A stretch of DNA of 64,000 nt from positions 62,001 to 126,000 of the forward strand of contig JAEWOE010000007.1 in NCBI GenBank assembly GCA_023460995.1, in the 5' to 3' direction. The translations under genes were made by a program, and so were the position numbers. The notes beneath the pieces were generated by a model, which saw only the letters and a list, made by a program, of their open reading frames with translations, was not told the origin of the DNA and searched no databases. This document shows, one piece after another, positions 1-8,864 of the stretch. The DNA comes from Bacillota bacterium (GTDB taxonomy: Bacteria > Bacillota_I > Bacilli_A > RF39 > UBA660). Position 1 is the first letter of the stretch, and each line of letters starts with the position of its first letter.

Positions 1-1377
1 TACTTCATCTTCAATATCTTTACTGTACCCTAGCCCTTTAGCAATCATTCTTGTTGCACCCTTCATAGCAAAAGTTTGAAAGGTTATTATTGCACTACCT
101 TGAATACCCTCATAGTTATATAAAAAGTCTTTAACAAGTGGTCTTTTATCTCCTGCCATGTCTATATCTACATCGCCTAAAGATATTCTTTCTGGATTAA
201 CAAATCTAAAGAAGTGTAAACTAAATTTTATACTATCAACATCTGTAATTTCCATTGCCCATAATGTTAAACTACCATTACATGAGCCTCTAGGAGCAGT
301 AGCTATATTATTTTTTTTACAAAAATTAATAATTTCGTCAAGAAGAATTATGTAATCACACATATTTAATTTTCTAAAAGTTTCATATTCTTCTGTGATT
401 CTATTAATATATTGTTCTGATTTTTCTTTTGACCAGTTTCTTATTCCTTTTTTATTAATACCCTTTTGGATTCTTGACCATAATTCTTCTTCTGGATTTT
501 CAGAAATTTTAGGATATTTATGACTAAAATCTAATTTCCAATCTTCACACATTTCAGCAAAAACATTAGTATTATTAATTGCTTTTAAAAAATCTTCTCT
601 AGGTATAGCCCCTTGTCTTGTAAATTCATTAACTAGCTCATTATAATCTCTAAAATGTAAATAGATACCGTCTTCGTCTTCTTCATTTGTAGCCTTTTTC
701 CCTTTCTGGAGTACCTTTCTTAATTCATGGTCTTCTTTATTAAGAACATGAGTATCAGTACCAGCTATCAAAGGAATTGAATATTGTTGACTCCACTCCA
801 GTATTAATTTGTTGTAATTTTTTTGGTCTAATATATCATGCGGTTGTATTTCAAGAAAACATCTCTGTTTATTTTTTGACATCCATTCAAGCATTTGTTG
901 AGTTTCAATACTATCTTTTTCTCTCCAAAACATTGAAGCTAAACATGCTGTTGAGATAATTATATTGTCAGAAGTATTCATTATTTCTTGCATAGAGATT
1001 CTAGGTCTATAATAATAATGGTTTCCTTCCTCCCACTTTTTACCCTTACCTTGATAAGAAACAGAAGATAGTTTATTAAGTTCTTTTACACCTTCCCAGT
1101 TTTTTGCATATAAAAGAATATGAAAAGTTTCTCTAACACATTTGTTTAAATCTCTAGCCATATAAAATTCACTACCATGAATATATTTTATCTTTACGGA
1201 ATCACATACTATTTTTTTCTTAATCCATTGAAATACATTACCATGTTCTGTAAAAGCTATTGCTTTCATATCTAGTTCTTTCGCTTTTTGAATATAATCT
1301 TCAAAAGAACAAGTTGAATCAAAATATGTAGGATTACTCATTGTTGAGTGAAGATGTGTCTTAACATAATTAATCAT
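1..1377 (-). CDS. dnaE: DNA polymerase III alpha subunit (partial, C-terminus off window)
   Basis: Replicative DNA polymerase. Translation from an ATG behind AAAGGAGAAACTGA opens with a PHP domain (THLHSTMSNP; AIAFTEHGN near residue 40). It reaches the polymerase core around residues 375-405 with RGSCNGSL, EITDVDSIKF, FVNPERISLGDVDID and its acidic metal ligands. 459 codons are present before the window edge; family members are usually around 1,100 residues, so more than half is missing. The next gene upstream is recJ, then primase and helicase, so it belongs to a phage replication operon. The family call is secure; DnaE-like versus PolC-like subclass is inferred from the N-terminal PHP domain and the missing N-terminal OB/exonuclease region. 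Confidence 0.93.
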   Translation of the reverse strand, partial: MINYVKTHLHSTMSNPTYFDSTCSFEDYIQKAKELDMKAIAFTEHGNVFQWIKKKIVCDSVKIKYIHGSEFYMARDLNKCVRETFHILLYAKNWEGVKELNKLSSVSYQGKGKKWEEGNHYYYRPRISMQEIMNTSDNIIISTACLASMFWREKDSIETQQMLEWMSKNKQRCFLEIQPHDILDQKNYNKLILEWSQQYSIPLIAGTDTHVLNKEDHELRKVLQKGKKATNEEDEDGIYLHFRDYNELVNEFTRQGAIPREDFLKAINNTNVFAEMCEDWKLDFSHKYPKISENPEEELWSRIQKGINKKGIRNWSKEKSEQYINRITEEYETFRKLNMCDYIILLDEIINFCKKNNIATAPRGSCNGSLTLWAMEITDVDSIKFSLHFFRFVNPERISLGDVDIDMAGDKRPLVKDFLYNYEGIQGSAIITFQTFAMKGATRMIAKGLGYSKDIEDEV

Positions 1378-1389
1378 TCAGTTTCTCCT

Positions 1390-3021
1390 TTATTGAATTT
1401 CTAAGTCTACTATTTCAATTTGTAGATAAGAATTATTATTATAGATATTGTTTGTACATTTACCGATGCAATTTAAGTTGATATAGTTTTCTTCTAACAC
1501 TTTGTCTTTAATTATATTTGTAAGATACTTTTTAATAAACTTAACACCATTAATTTCAAATACGAGATTCTTAGATTTTGTTCCTTTAATATTATTTTCA
1601 TCTAAATAAACATTTAAGTCTTTAAAGCATATTAAAGGCTCATCTAATTTATTTCCCCATTCATCTTCATATTGAGCTATTTCATTTAAAATGTTATAAT
1701 CAATATCTTTTTCTTCTATAATAAAATCTACAACATAAGTTTTTCCAGAGATTACTTCTTTATCTTTGTACAATTCGTTGACATATTGTTTTATTGTATT
1801 GATATTTTCTTTTTTAAATCCAATACCAAAAGCATTTGGCTGTCCCTCAGTAAAAGTAAACAACCCACTATTCTTAATATCATCCTTGAAGCTTTCTGTA
1901 AGATTACTATTACCCCTTGCACTTCCACCATATTCTTCGTTATTAATTTTCTTAAATAATACTGCATTAACTCCATACTTTTCTTGCAATTTATTAGCTA
2001 CTAGACCGATGTGTTCAGATTGTAATTTATCATCTACTTCAATAAAAACGCATCTATCTTCGGGTTTTAAACTAACTGTTTTTTCAATTTTAGGCAAAGC
2101 AGTTTTGATTGAATTATCTTGTGTTGCTTTAGCATTTTTACATTGTTTTGCAACTTCTAAACAAAATTCATAGTTATCACTTAGAAAAGCTTGATACAAT
2201 TTTTCTTTTAGTGAGAATTCTCCACTTCTGATAGTGCCATTTAATTTAGGGCAAATTACCCATCCTATCTTATTGATGTTATATTTATTGTCAAGTTCAA
2301 ATGAATATGTATCTATCAAAGCCTTTAAAAATGTATTGTTTATATTTTCAATTCCTTTTTTAACTAAATATCTTGTACAAGGTTCTTTTAAATCAATAAC
2401 ATCTCCAACATTACCGATACTAACTAAGTCAAGATAATTGTCTGCTAATTCTTGAAATAAGTAGTCGTCTAAAGCCTTTAAAAACATATAAACAACACCA
2501 GCTCCACTAAGTTCTTTAGTTTTAACTTTTTCAGAAAGTCTATTATTGATAACTACTGCATTTTCACTAATCTTATCAGCAGGATGATGGTCTAAAACAA
2601 TAATATCAATACCCTTACTTTTATAATATGAGTGTTGCTCGTAGTCGTTACTTGATGCATCAGGCAGTATTATAAGCCTTACATCTTCATCTATTTCGAT
2701 GTCATCTGATAATCCATGTTTCTTTTCTTTGTGTATTTTAAGAATAATATTTTTGTAATTAAAAGTTTTGTTTATATAATCTAACAAGATTGTAGAAGAA
2801 GTTATACCGTCAACGTCACAATCACCAACAACAATTATTTTACTATTATTATTTATATGTTTTATCAAAGTTTCTACTGCTAAGTCGATATTATCATAGT
2901 GATTATAATCTTCTAAAGTGTTTATATCTAAATTAAATAAGTCCCATGTAACACCTCTATTTCTTAATATTGTGTCCATTGGACTTGAAAAATCATTATT
3001 GCCTTTCAATATGTATTTCAT
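1390..3021 (-). CDS. recJ: RecJ-like single-strand-specific exonuclease
   Basis: 543 aa DHH-family phosphoesterase, expected to degrade single-stranded DNA 5' to 3' during recombination or end processing. Motifs seen: VGDCDVDGITSS (DxD metal motif, residues about 60-75), ILPDASSND, the DHH signature VLDHHPAD (near residue 145), SGAGVVY, and a DHHA1-type GGSARGN motif near residue 365. An OB-like C-terminal region follows. It lies 8 bp downstream of primase and 12 bp upstream of the polymerase gene, in one operon. It is slightly short for RecJ, as expected for a phage version. Confidence 0.88.
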   Translation of the reverse strand: MKYILKGNNDFSSPMDTILRNRGVTWDLFNLDINTLEDYNHYDNIDLAVETLIKHINNNSKIIVVGDCDVDGITSSTILLDYINKTFNYKNIILKIHKEKKHGLSDDIEIDEDVRLIILPDASSNDYEQHSYYKSKGIDIIVLDHHPADKISENAVVINNRLSEKVKTKELSGAGVVYMFLKALDDYLFQELADNYLDLVSIGNVGDVIDLKEPCTRYLVKKGIENINNTFLKALIDTYSFELDNKYNINKIGWVICPKLNGTIRSGEFSLKEKLYQAFLSDNYEFCLEVAKQCKNAKATQDNSIKTALPKIEKTVSLKPEDRCVFIEVDDKLQSEHIGLVANKLQEKYGVNAVLFKKINNEEYGGSARGNSNLTESFKDDIKNSGLFTFTEGQPNAFGIGFKKENINTIKQYVNELYKDKEVISGKTYVVDFIIEEKDIDYNILNEIAQYEDEWGNKLDEPLICFKDLNVYLDENNIKGTKSKNLVFEINGVKFIKKYLTNIIKDKVLEENYINLNCIGKCTNNIYNNNSYLQIEIVDLEIQ

Positions 3022-3029
3022 TATGTAAT

Positions 3030-4067
3030 TTACTCTCCTTTATATTCAAAATTATATTCATTGTATAATCTCATAAAAATGTCTTTCCCTTTATCACATG
3101 GACTTTCCTTATTATGTAGAAGGTTATCCTTATCATATATATACTTAACATTACATAGTCCTTTAAATTTTCTGCATTCAATAAATATATCTTCTAAAGC
3201 AACATCTTTATCAAAAGCTAAAACAATAGTCTTATTGCTCTTTAATAGTTTATGCAATTGAATATAAGATATTTTTTTCTTATTACATGACACAACATTG
3301 TTTATTCCCATACTATCTAGTTGCATTACGCCTTTCTCAGCTTCTACAACTATTAATTCATTTGATTTTTTGATATATTCCAAATTTTCATAATAACCAA
3401 ATAAATAATTGTTATTATTACAGGGATAATATGATAAAAATTTGCTTATTCCTTTTTTCTTATAATCTTCTTCACACGTTCTACCTTTAAAGCCAATTAA
3501 TTGTCCTTTTTCATTTCTAATAGGTATAACAATTCTATTTCCTATACTGTCATATAATAATGAAAACTTAACTTGCGTTTCCTCTGATACTCCATCACTT
3601 AAATACATTAAAGAAATTCCTGTACAAAAAAGGTTTATTAGTTTCTCATCTAACGGTACATCTTCTATATAATCATTATTTTCTTTATTATATCTTTTAA
3701 ATTGTTTTAAAATAGATGTAGTAAGACTCTCATTTTTTTTATTAACTTTTCGTTCAATATCAATATTTAAAACTTCGCTTATAATTCCTAATGCTAAATT
3801 AAAGTCACATTGTTTTATATATGCAATTACTGATATAAAATCTTTATATTTATATGTCTCAAATTCATTTTTTGTATATATTTCAGAATCTAATCGGTCA
3901 TTAAGTTTAATACTTACAGACGTTATATTGTCAGAAGGATAAGGCAATGCACATTGAATTCGTTTATCTCTTATTAATTTAATGTGGTGGCAACCTAGAA
4001 AATCTAAAATATCTTCTATTTTTTCTGGATTATCCTTTAAATATAACTTAATTTCTTCTAAATTCAT
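3030..4067 (-). CDS. dnaG: DnaG-type DNA primase
   Basis: 345 aa. The N-terminus resembles the CHC2 zinc-binding region (CHHIKLIRDKRIQCALPYP, residues 26-43) but lacks the usual final Cys, so the zinc site looks degenerate. The centre carries a Toprim-like segment with the conserved acidic residues in LIVVEAEKGV and VLAFDKDVALED (about residues 240-290). It would lay RNA primers for phage replication with the DnaB-like helicase encoded just upstream. It is much shorter than bacterial DnaG (about 600 aa) and lacks the helicase-binding C-terminal domain. Confidence 0.85.
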   Translation of the reverse strand: MNLEEIKLYLKDNPEKIEDILDFLGCHHIKLIRDKRIQCALPYPSDNITSVSIKLNDRLDSEIYTKNEFETYKYKDFISVIAYIKQCDFNLALGIISEVLNIDIERKVNKKNESLTTSILKQFKRYNKENNDYIEDVPLDEKLINLFCTGISLMYLSDGVSEETQVKFSLLYDSIGNRIVIPIRNEKGQLIGFKGRTCEEDYKKKGISKFLSYYPCNNNNYLFGYYENLEYIKKSNELIVVEAEKGVMQLDSMGINNVVSCNKKKISYIQLHKLLKSNKTIVLAFDKDVALEDIFIECRKFKGLCNVKYIYDKDNLLHNKESPCDKGKDIFMRLYNEYNFEYKGE

Positions 4068-4093
4068 TTATGCATTGCCTCCAATAATTTATA

Positions 4094-5488
4094 TTAATAA
4101 GGCAGATTTCCACCTTCAATATTATAAAACTTCTTAGCTTGATTAATCATAGCTTTGTTTCCATCAAAACTAAAATTTAAATATTCATCATTATCCATCT
4201 GCTGACCATTTCTATTATAATCAATAAAAAGCTTACAATTACCTGCTTCTACACCATCATTAATCATTTCATCTTTTGTTTTGTGAATCCAATATGCTAT
4301 AGTTGAAGCATATCTGTTAATTTTATCAGAATCAGCTAACCTTTGTTCCCTCGGAGACATTTGACCTCCTGCTAATACTGGTACATCTAATGCACCACCT
4401 ATTTTATTTTTTAGAAAGTTAGTCATATCTCCTAATACATTATGCTCTTTAGCGTCTAAGCCACTAGTGTCATCAACTTTTATGTAATCATAAATTAAAA
4501 AGCCCAAATTCATTGATTGTTTTAATTGTTTTGCCACCATGTAGATTTTTTCTTTCGTCCATTCTGTATCGTAAATATGTACTAGTGGTTTATTTTTTAA
4601 CCATTCTTTAGCTTCAAGGATTAATTTTTCTTCCTGAAGTGTATAGTCTCCGTTCTTTACCTTTTGAATATCAACCCCAGATTTATAAGCTAAAAATCTT
4701 ATAATCCATCTTTCATCACTCATTTCTGTGTCAAAGATAGCTGTGGGTACTCCATTTTCAACTTTATGAACTGCTTCATTTAAGAAAAACATACTTTTAC
4801 CACTTTTAGCTCTACCACCGATTACTACAAGTTCTCCATTTTCATATGTAAAATATTTATTTAAATCTTTAAATTTACTTGGTATACCAGCATATCCAGA
4901 ATTATTTCTTCTACTTAATATGGTGTTCCAGATATCATCTATCTTATCTCCAATAGTTTGAACGTTTGTGTTAATAATGTATTCATCTGCAAATTTTACA
5001 ATATCTGTTTGGAGAGAATAATTTAATTCATTTATACCTCGTTGAGTTTCTAATACATCATTAGCCATTGCTCTTAATTTAATATATGAATCTCTTTTAA
5101 ATGCACAATCTATGAGTTTTTTTGCTAACAACTCATAACTATCACAATCATTTCTAGCAACAATTCTTAAATCATCTAGCCACCCACATAAATCATTTGA
5201 TATATTAAGTTCTGAAATGATATTCTTAAATGATTTATTACCTTCGATTTCATTAATTATCATAAAGTTGTCTATATCTTTTAAACCTTTTTCAGCAAAT
5301 TCTTTTATTATGTAATATATACAGGCTAATTCCCTGTTATAAAAATGATTTGCTTTTAAATATTCACTAAGATAAATATATTCTGGGTGAACTAAGAGAG
5401 TGCCTATAACTCCTGTTTCGCTAATAGTATCTTTAGGTAAGTCAATTCTATTAAGCCTTTCAAAATCTTTTATTTTTTCAATTTTCAT
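4094..5488 (-). CDS. dnaB: DnaB-like replicative DNA helicase
   Basis: 464 aa hexameric helicase. The N-terminal DnaB domain (ETGVIGTLLVHPEYI) is followed by a RecA-like motor with Walker A GGRAKSGKS near residues 224-232, DTEMSDERWIIRFL, and a Walker B-like FLIYDYIKVDD. It neighbours primase and polymerase III alpha, giving an autonomous replisome core. Start ATG follows an AGGAGCGAACA ribosome-binding site. Confidence 0.92.
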   Translation of the reverse strand: MKIEKIKDFERLNRIDLPKDTISETGVIGTLLVHPEYIYLSEYLKANHFYNRELACIYYIIKEFAEKGLKDIDNFMIINEIEGNKSFKNIISELNISNDLCGWLDDLRIVARNDCDSYELLAKKLIDCAFKRDSYIKLRAMANDVLETQRGINELNYSLQTDIVKFADEYIINTNVQTIGDKIDDIWNTILSRRNNSGYAGIPSKFKDLNKYFTYENGELVVIGGRAKSGKSMFFLNEAVHKVENGVPTAIFDTEMSDERWIIRFLAYKSGVDIQKVKNGDYTLQEEKLILEAKEWLKNKPLVHIYDTEWTKEKIYMVAKQLKQSMNLGFLIYDYIKVDDTSGLDAKEHNVLGDMTNFLKNKIGGALDVPVLAGGQMSPREQRLADSDKINRYASTIAYWIHKTKDEMINDGVEAGNCKLFIDYNRNGQQMDNDEYLNFSFDGNKAMINQAKKFYNIEGGNLPY

Positions 5489-5497
5489 TGTTCGCTC

Positions 5498-5944
5498 CTA
5501 TAGAATATCTGTCCATTTCTTATTTTGGTTAATATTAAATACTACTTGTTCGTCTTTATAATCTATATTTTTAATATCATTTTTAATTTCAAGGAACTTT
5601 TCATTTGTTAATTTAGATTGCCATTCTTTATAAAAACTATTATTACTGCAATAATTGATTAGTCCAAATGGACTATTGAGAATTAAATTTTGATTTATAA
5701 TTTTTGAGATAACAAAGTATATGTAATTTGAATCATATTTTTTATCATTAATAAGTTGATTTATAACTTTTCTAATAATTGTCATTGTAGCAGTAGGTAT
5801 TTTTTCTACAATAGCTTTTTCTATATTTCCTTTATTGATTTTTTCTTGATAGCACTCTTGACAGTAATAAAAATTGCCTACCTTAATTGCGTTTTCTTTT
5901 GAAACTTCTCCATTATTTTTGCAGTACTTATATTTACATTTCAA
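5498..5944 (-). CDS. Small zinc-binding protein in the replication operon
   Basis: 148 aa, unrecognised. The N-terminus has paired cysteines (CKYKYC ... YYCQEC, residues 3-36) consistent with one zinc site, followed by a helical region. The start is TTG, chosen because GAGGTGAGATAA precedes it at correct spacing. Its position between the helicase and the Sak4-like ATPase would suit a helicase loader or replication accessory protein, but no sequence motif proves this. Confidence 0.7.
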   Translation of the reverse strand: MKCKYKYCKNNGEVSKENAIKVGNFYYCQECYQEKINKGNIEKAIVEKIPTATMTIIRKVINQLINDKKYDSNYIYFVISKIINQNLILNSPFGLINYCSNNSFYKEWQSKLTNEKFLEIKNDIKNIDYKDEQVVFNINQNKKWTDIL

Positions 5945-5969
5945 TTATCTCACCTCATTTGTAGGAATA

Positions 5970-6001
5970 TCCCACACCTAAACATTTATTTAAGTGTGGG
6001 A
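5970..6001 (-). other. Long intergenic RNA hairpin
   Basis: In minus-strand RNA, UCCCACACUUAAA and UUUAGGUGUGGGA form a 13-bp stem (one G-U) with a 6-nt loop, between the ATPase gene and the next gene in the operon. No U-run follows, so it is not a classical terminator; a processing or stabilising element is more likely. Confidence 0.7.
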
Positions 6002-6011
6002 CTTCCAATTA

Positions 6012-7046
6012 TTAAAGTGCTTCTAGGGCGTTTAGAACATTCTTTGCCATATCTAAATCTGTGATGTTTTTAGGGTTTGCATCATCATTATTATATTTTG
6101 CAACAGTGTTCTTTACTTCATCTCTTTTACCACTCTTAGAAAGAGATTGACACAATGCCAAAATCTTTGAGTTTAACTGTTTCAAATCTTCACCATTGTT
6201 TTCTGTTTTATCAACAGGTTCTTTTTGTTTAGTATGTTTTTCTTGTTGTTCAGCAACTATTTTTTCTGCTTCTTTTGCTTCGTTTAAAGCTATCTTCTCT
6301 TTAGCTTTTTCTTTAGCCTTTTCTAACTCATTTCTTTTAGCAGTAATATCGCCGCCACTTGCCCATTTGTAAATTATTTCACCGTCTTTTTCAGTTAATA
6401 TATCATTTCTATCCTCAAATAAATGAGTATTATCCTTAACTGCTGTGAAGTAGTGAGTATCCTGTTCGATTGTAACCGCAACTGTAAAGAGAAATTCTAA
6501 ATCGTCTCTTTGTTCATAACCAATGCCAACCTTTCTAGGAACTTGCTTTCCGTTCTGTTCTTCAAGAACATACTTGTCTTTACCTCTAACAGTAGCAATG
6601 ATATAAGCTTCAGACTCTAATATCTTATCAATAAACTTCTCATGTCTAGGTGTCAACTTACTCCAATTGGTATAGGAGTTACCACTCATCTTTGAGTGGA
6701 TTTCTAACATACCGCCTTTACCCTTCCACTCATGAGTTATTGAGTCTATTACAATAACCTTATAACCAGCGTCAAGGGCTTCATCTATTGCATCTATATA
6801 CTTTTCAGGCTCAAATGGTGCTTTAAGTTGCAATAAATCATAATCAAATTCATCTGCATAATATTTATCTCTTGAACCTTCTGTACCAATATAAGCAATT
6901 CTTTCTTCAACACCTGTATCTTTTGATAATGCATCAGCCAATCCCTTTGCTACTCTTAATGCACCGTATGACTTACCACCACCGCTAGGTGCAATTTCCA
7001 AAATCTTCGCCCAAATATTCTCACGTTTAGCTTTATTAAATCCCAT
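6012..7046 (-). CDS. Sak4-like RecA-fold ATPase (AAA family)
   Basis: 344 aa phage nucleotide-binding protein. Walker A is APSGGGKSYGALR (residues 18-30) and Walker B is YKVIVIDSITHEW (about residues 93-105), followed by a RecA-like core and a charged, coiled C-terminus rich in Lys/Glu/Ala. This pattern fits phage Sak4/AAA_24 proteins, which promote single-strand annealing or strand exchange together with a phage SSB. The next gene upstream encodes such an SSB-like protein, supporting the role. Confidence 0.8.
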   Translation of the reverse strand: MGFNKAKRENIWAKILEIAPSGGGKSYGALRVAKGLADALSKDTGVEERIAYIGTEGSRDKYYADEFDYDLLQLKAPFEPEKYIDAIDEALDAGYKVIVIDSITHEWKGKGGMLEIHSKMSGNSYTNWSKLTPRHEKFIDKILESEAYIIATVRGKDKYVLEEQNGKQVPRKVGIGYEQRDDLEFLFTVAVTIEQDTHYFTAVKDNTHLFEDRNDILTEKDGEIIYKWASGGDITAKRNELEKAKEKAKEKIALNEAKEAEKIVAEQQEKHTKQKEPVDKTENNGEDLKQLNSKILALCQSLSKSGKRDEVKNTVAKYNNDDANPKNITDLDMAKNVLNALEAL

Positions 7047-7084
7047 AATATGTAATCTCCTTATAATTTAAAATTTATTTTATT

Positions 7085-7115
7085 AACAACTAGTTGTTTT
7101 AAAAAAACAGTTGTT
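7085..7115 (-). other. Palindrome between ssb-like and ATPase genes
   Basis: A perfect 14-bp palindrome AACAACTAGTTGTT (7085-7098), with another AACAACT arm 10 bp away at 7109-7115, fills the gap after the ssb-like stop codon. It could be a weak attenuator (the upstream arm can pair across a T-rich loop) or a protein-binding site. Confidence 0.4.
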
Positions 7116-7116
7116 C

Positions 7117-7992
7117 TTAAAATGGAAGGTCATCATCTTCATCTGAACTTGCAGAGTTCTTTTTATTTTCACTTTGTAATGCTATTCTTTCAAGTTTGGT
7201 TTCTGTATCTTCAATAGCTTCTGTAATTTCTGCTCTTGTATATTTTTTAGGTGTAATTTTAGTATTGTCAACATCTGCAATTTCCAAATAATCAATATAT
7301 CCATCATACTTTCTATACTTAGAACCTGAATTTGTATTTCCTCCAATAGTCTTACCTTTAAGAGTAGTTCTTGTAGTGGTAGAAGTTGATGTGGCTTCAT
7401 CATCTATATAATTAGGGGTATGACGTACTGTAATAGTACAAGGAACTAAATCACCAACTTTAACGTTTTCAGTGAAAAACTGACTTATAACCTCATCATT
7501 AAGTTTAAAGTCAATATTAATCATATCACCAGCATAATTAGTTATTCCTGCCTGAACAGATTCTTTTGTCGGCTTTTCAGATATGATAATTGACATAACC
7601 AGTTCATTTACTTCTTCAAAAGTATCAGAATCAAAATTGATTTCTTCTTTTTCAGAATAAATTGCGCTTACAATATATATTGGTTTCTTATAATATGTAT
7701 CAACTTCTACCCTACAATTTACATATACACTATCACCGTCTTTGAATAAATCTTGAATAGAAGATACTGCATCTTGTTCTGGATATTCTAATGCTTTTTC
7801 CATTTCAGAATTTTTTACTTTAACATTTAATTTTGAATTAATCCAATCTCCAACTTGAACAGGGACAGTATTATCACTTGATGTTTTAATTGCAAATGAT
7901 AAATTATTCTTTACAGAATTACCTCTGTTTGTTGCCTTGTCTAAAAATAATATTTTACCTTTTACTCTAAGATATCCTTTTGTTTGTTCCAT
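7117..7992 (-). CDS. ssb: Phage single-stranded DNA-binding protein (SSB-like)
   Basis: 291 aa. The C-terminus ends in SSDEDDDLPF, the acidic tail with terminal Pro-Phe typical of SSBs that recruit replication partners. The N-terminal 240 residues look like one or two beta-rich OB-type domains (MEQTKGYLRVKGKILFLDKA; DSVYVNCRVEVDTYYKKPIY). It is larger than bacterial SSB (about 170 aa), as seen for phage-specific SSBs. It is adjacent to the Sak4-like recombinase. The function rests mainly on the tail and the context. Confidence 0.75.
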   Translation of the reverse strand: MEQTKGYLRVKGKILFLDKATNRGNSVKNNLSFAIKTSSDNTVPVQVGDWINSKLNVKVKNSEMEKALEYPEQDAVSSIQDLFKDGDSVYVNCRVEVDTYYKKPIYIVSAIYSEKEEINFDSDTFEEVNELVMSIIISEKPTKESVQAGITNYAGDMINIDFKLNDEVISQFFTENVKVGDLVPCTITVRHTPNYIDDEATSTSTTTRTTLKGKTIGGNTNSGSKYRKYDGYIDYLEIADVDNTKITPKKYTRAEITEAIEDTETKLERIALQSENKKNSASSDEDDDLPF

Positions 7993-8075
7993 ATATAATA
8001 TTCTCCTTTACATTATACAATTATTATTTTACTATTCTTAATTTGTACTTAAAATATTCATTTTATACTAACTTC

Positions 8076-8125
8076 AATACAACATATAGTGTATATTAAA
8101 ATTAGTAACCACAATATATGGTGGC
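8076..8125 (-). promoter_or_regulatory. Paired operator-like half-sites upstream of the ssb-like gene
   Basis: AATACAACATATAGT (8076-8090) and ACAATATATGGTGGC (8111-8125) match, imperfectly, the two halves of the perfect inverted repeat at 18647-18696, with the same centre-to-centre spacing of about 35 bp. It lies in the 186-bp gap before the ssb-like gene, which otherwise holds no gene. A promoter overlapping the downstream half-site is plausible but has no consensus -35. Confidence 0.5.
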
Positions 8126-8178
8126 GATTTGTTAAATTTTATCGGAACAATTGTCCCATTCTTGTTTTTCATTAAGTA

Positions 8179-8400
8179 TTACTCCTCATCTTCACTTTCT
8201 GCTACCTCAAATTTGTCTTCTACCTTTTCAGTAACCTTGATACTAAAGTTTATGTACTGGTCATTAAAAGCCTTGAACAAATCTGCAAATCTCGCTACTT
8301 CTCCAGTTTCTTCATTTAACAAACCATTTGTTACTACCTTTACTTCCTTACCCTTAATTTCCTTGCCTACTGTTTCAATTGTAAAAATTCCATTTGCCAT
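8179..8400 (-). CDS. Small acidic phage protein
   Basis: 73 aa, unrecognised; starts MANGIFTIETVGKE and ends in the acidic stretch VAESEDEE. A good ribosome-binding site (AAAGGAGATTATTAAA) precedes the ATG. It lies between the duplicated cassette and the ssb-like gene; acidic tail and position suggest a replication-linked role, but this is only inference. Confidence 0.7.
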   Translation of the reverse strand: MANGIFTIETVGKEIKGKEVKVVTNGLLNEETGEVARFADLFKAFNDQYINFSIKVTEKVEDKFEVAESEDEE

Positions 8401-8453
8401 TTTAATAATCTCCTTTTCTTTAATAAAATTATATTTATATTGTTATTACAAAC

Positions 8454-8864
8454 TTATTTTAATAGTGACTCAATTTCATTAAGTTCTAGTTCAACTTTCT
8501 TACCATCAGAAAGTAATTTAACTAACTTATCTTCCATCGCTTTAAGATTTCTTTCTTCATCTTTTCTTGAAAGAATTTCAATCTTGGAATTGATATCTGC
8601 AATCCAAGCAATTATATCATAACCACTAATTTCTATTTTAGTTATACCCAAATCCTTACCTGATAAAGAATACATGTTAAGTCTTATCATTAATAAAACT
8701 AACTGTTCTCTAGATAAAACATTTAGATTATATCTTTCTCCTTCAAAGTCTAACGACAGATTTGTTTCAGGTGTAAATTTTAATGTCTTACCTAATTGCT
8801 CTTTCTTAACTTCAATCTGTTTTTTTAATTGAAGTATTCTTTGGTCATTTGTTTCGTTATTCAT
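8454..8864 (-). CDS. Duplicated cassette, second gene (copy B)
   Basis: 136 aa, unrecognised, helical and charged with a likely coiled-coil C-terminus. It is a close paralogue of the protein at 10123-10533: the last 40 residues (from ILSRKDEERN to ESLLK) are identical. Its start overlaps the stop of the 413-aa gene by 4 nt (ATGA), indicating translational coupling and a joint function. Confidence 0.8.
   Translation of the reverse strand: MNNETNDQRILQLKKQIEVKKEQLGKTLKFTPETNLSLDFEGERYNLNVLSREQLVLLMIRLNMYSLSGKDLGITKIEISGYDIIAWIADINSKIEILSRKDEERNLKAMEDKLVKLLSDGKKVELELNEIESLLK

Noticed and set aside
1766..2173. 135-codon plus-strand frame
   Set aside because: Lies antisense inside recJ, has no ribosome-binding site and an unlikely low-complexity hydrophobic sequence.
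8156..8178. Rho-independent terminator after the 73-aa gene
   Set aside because: GGGACAATTGTTCC is palindromic but leaves no room for a loop and has no proper T-run.
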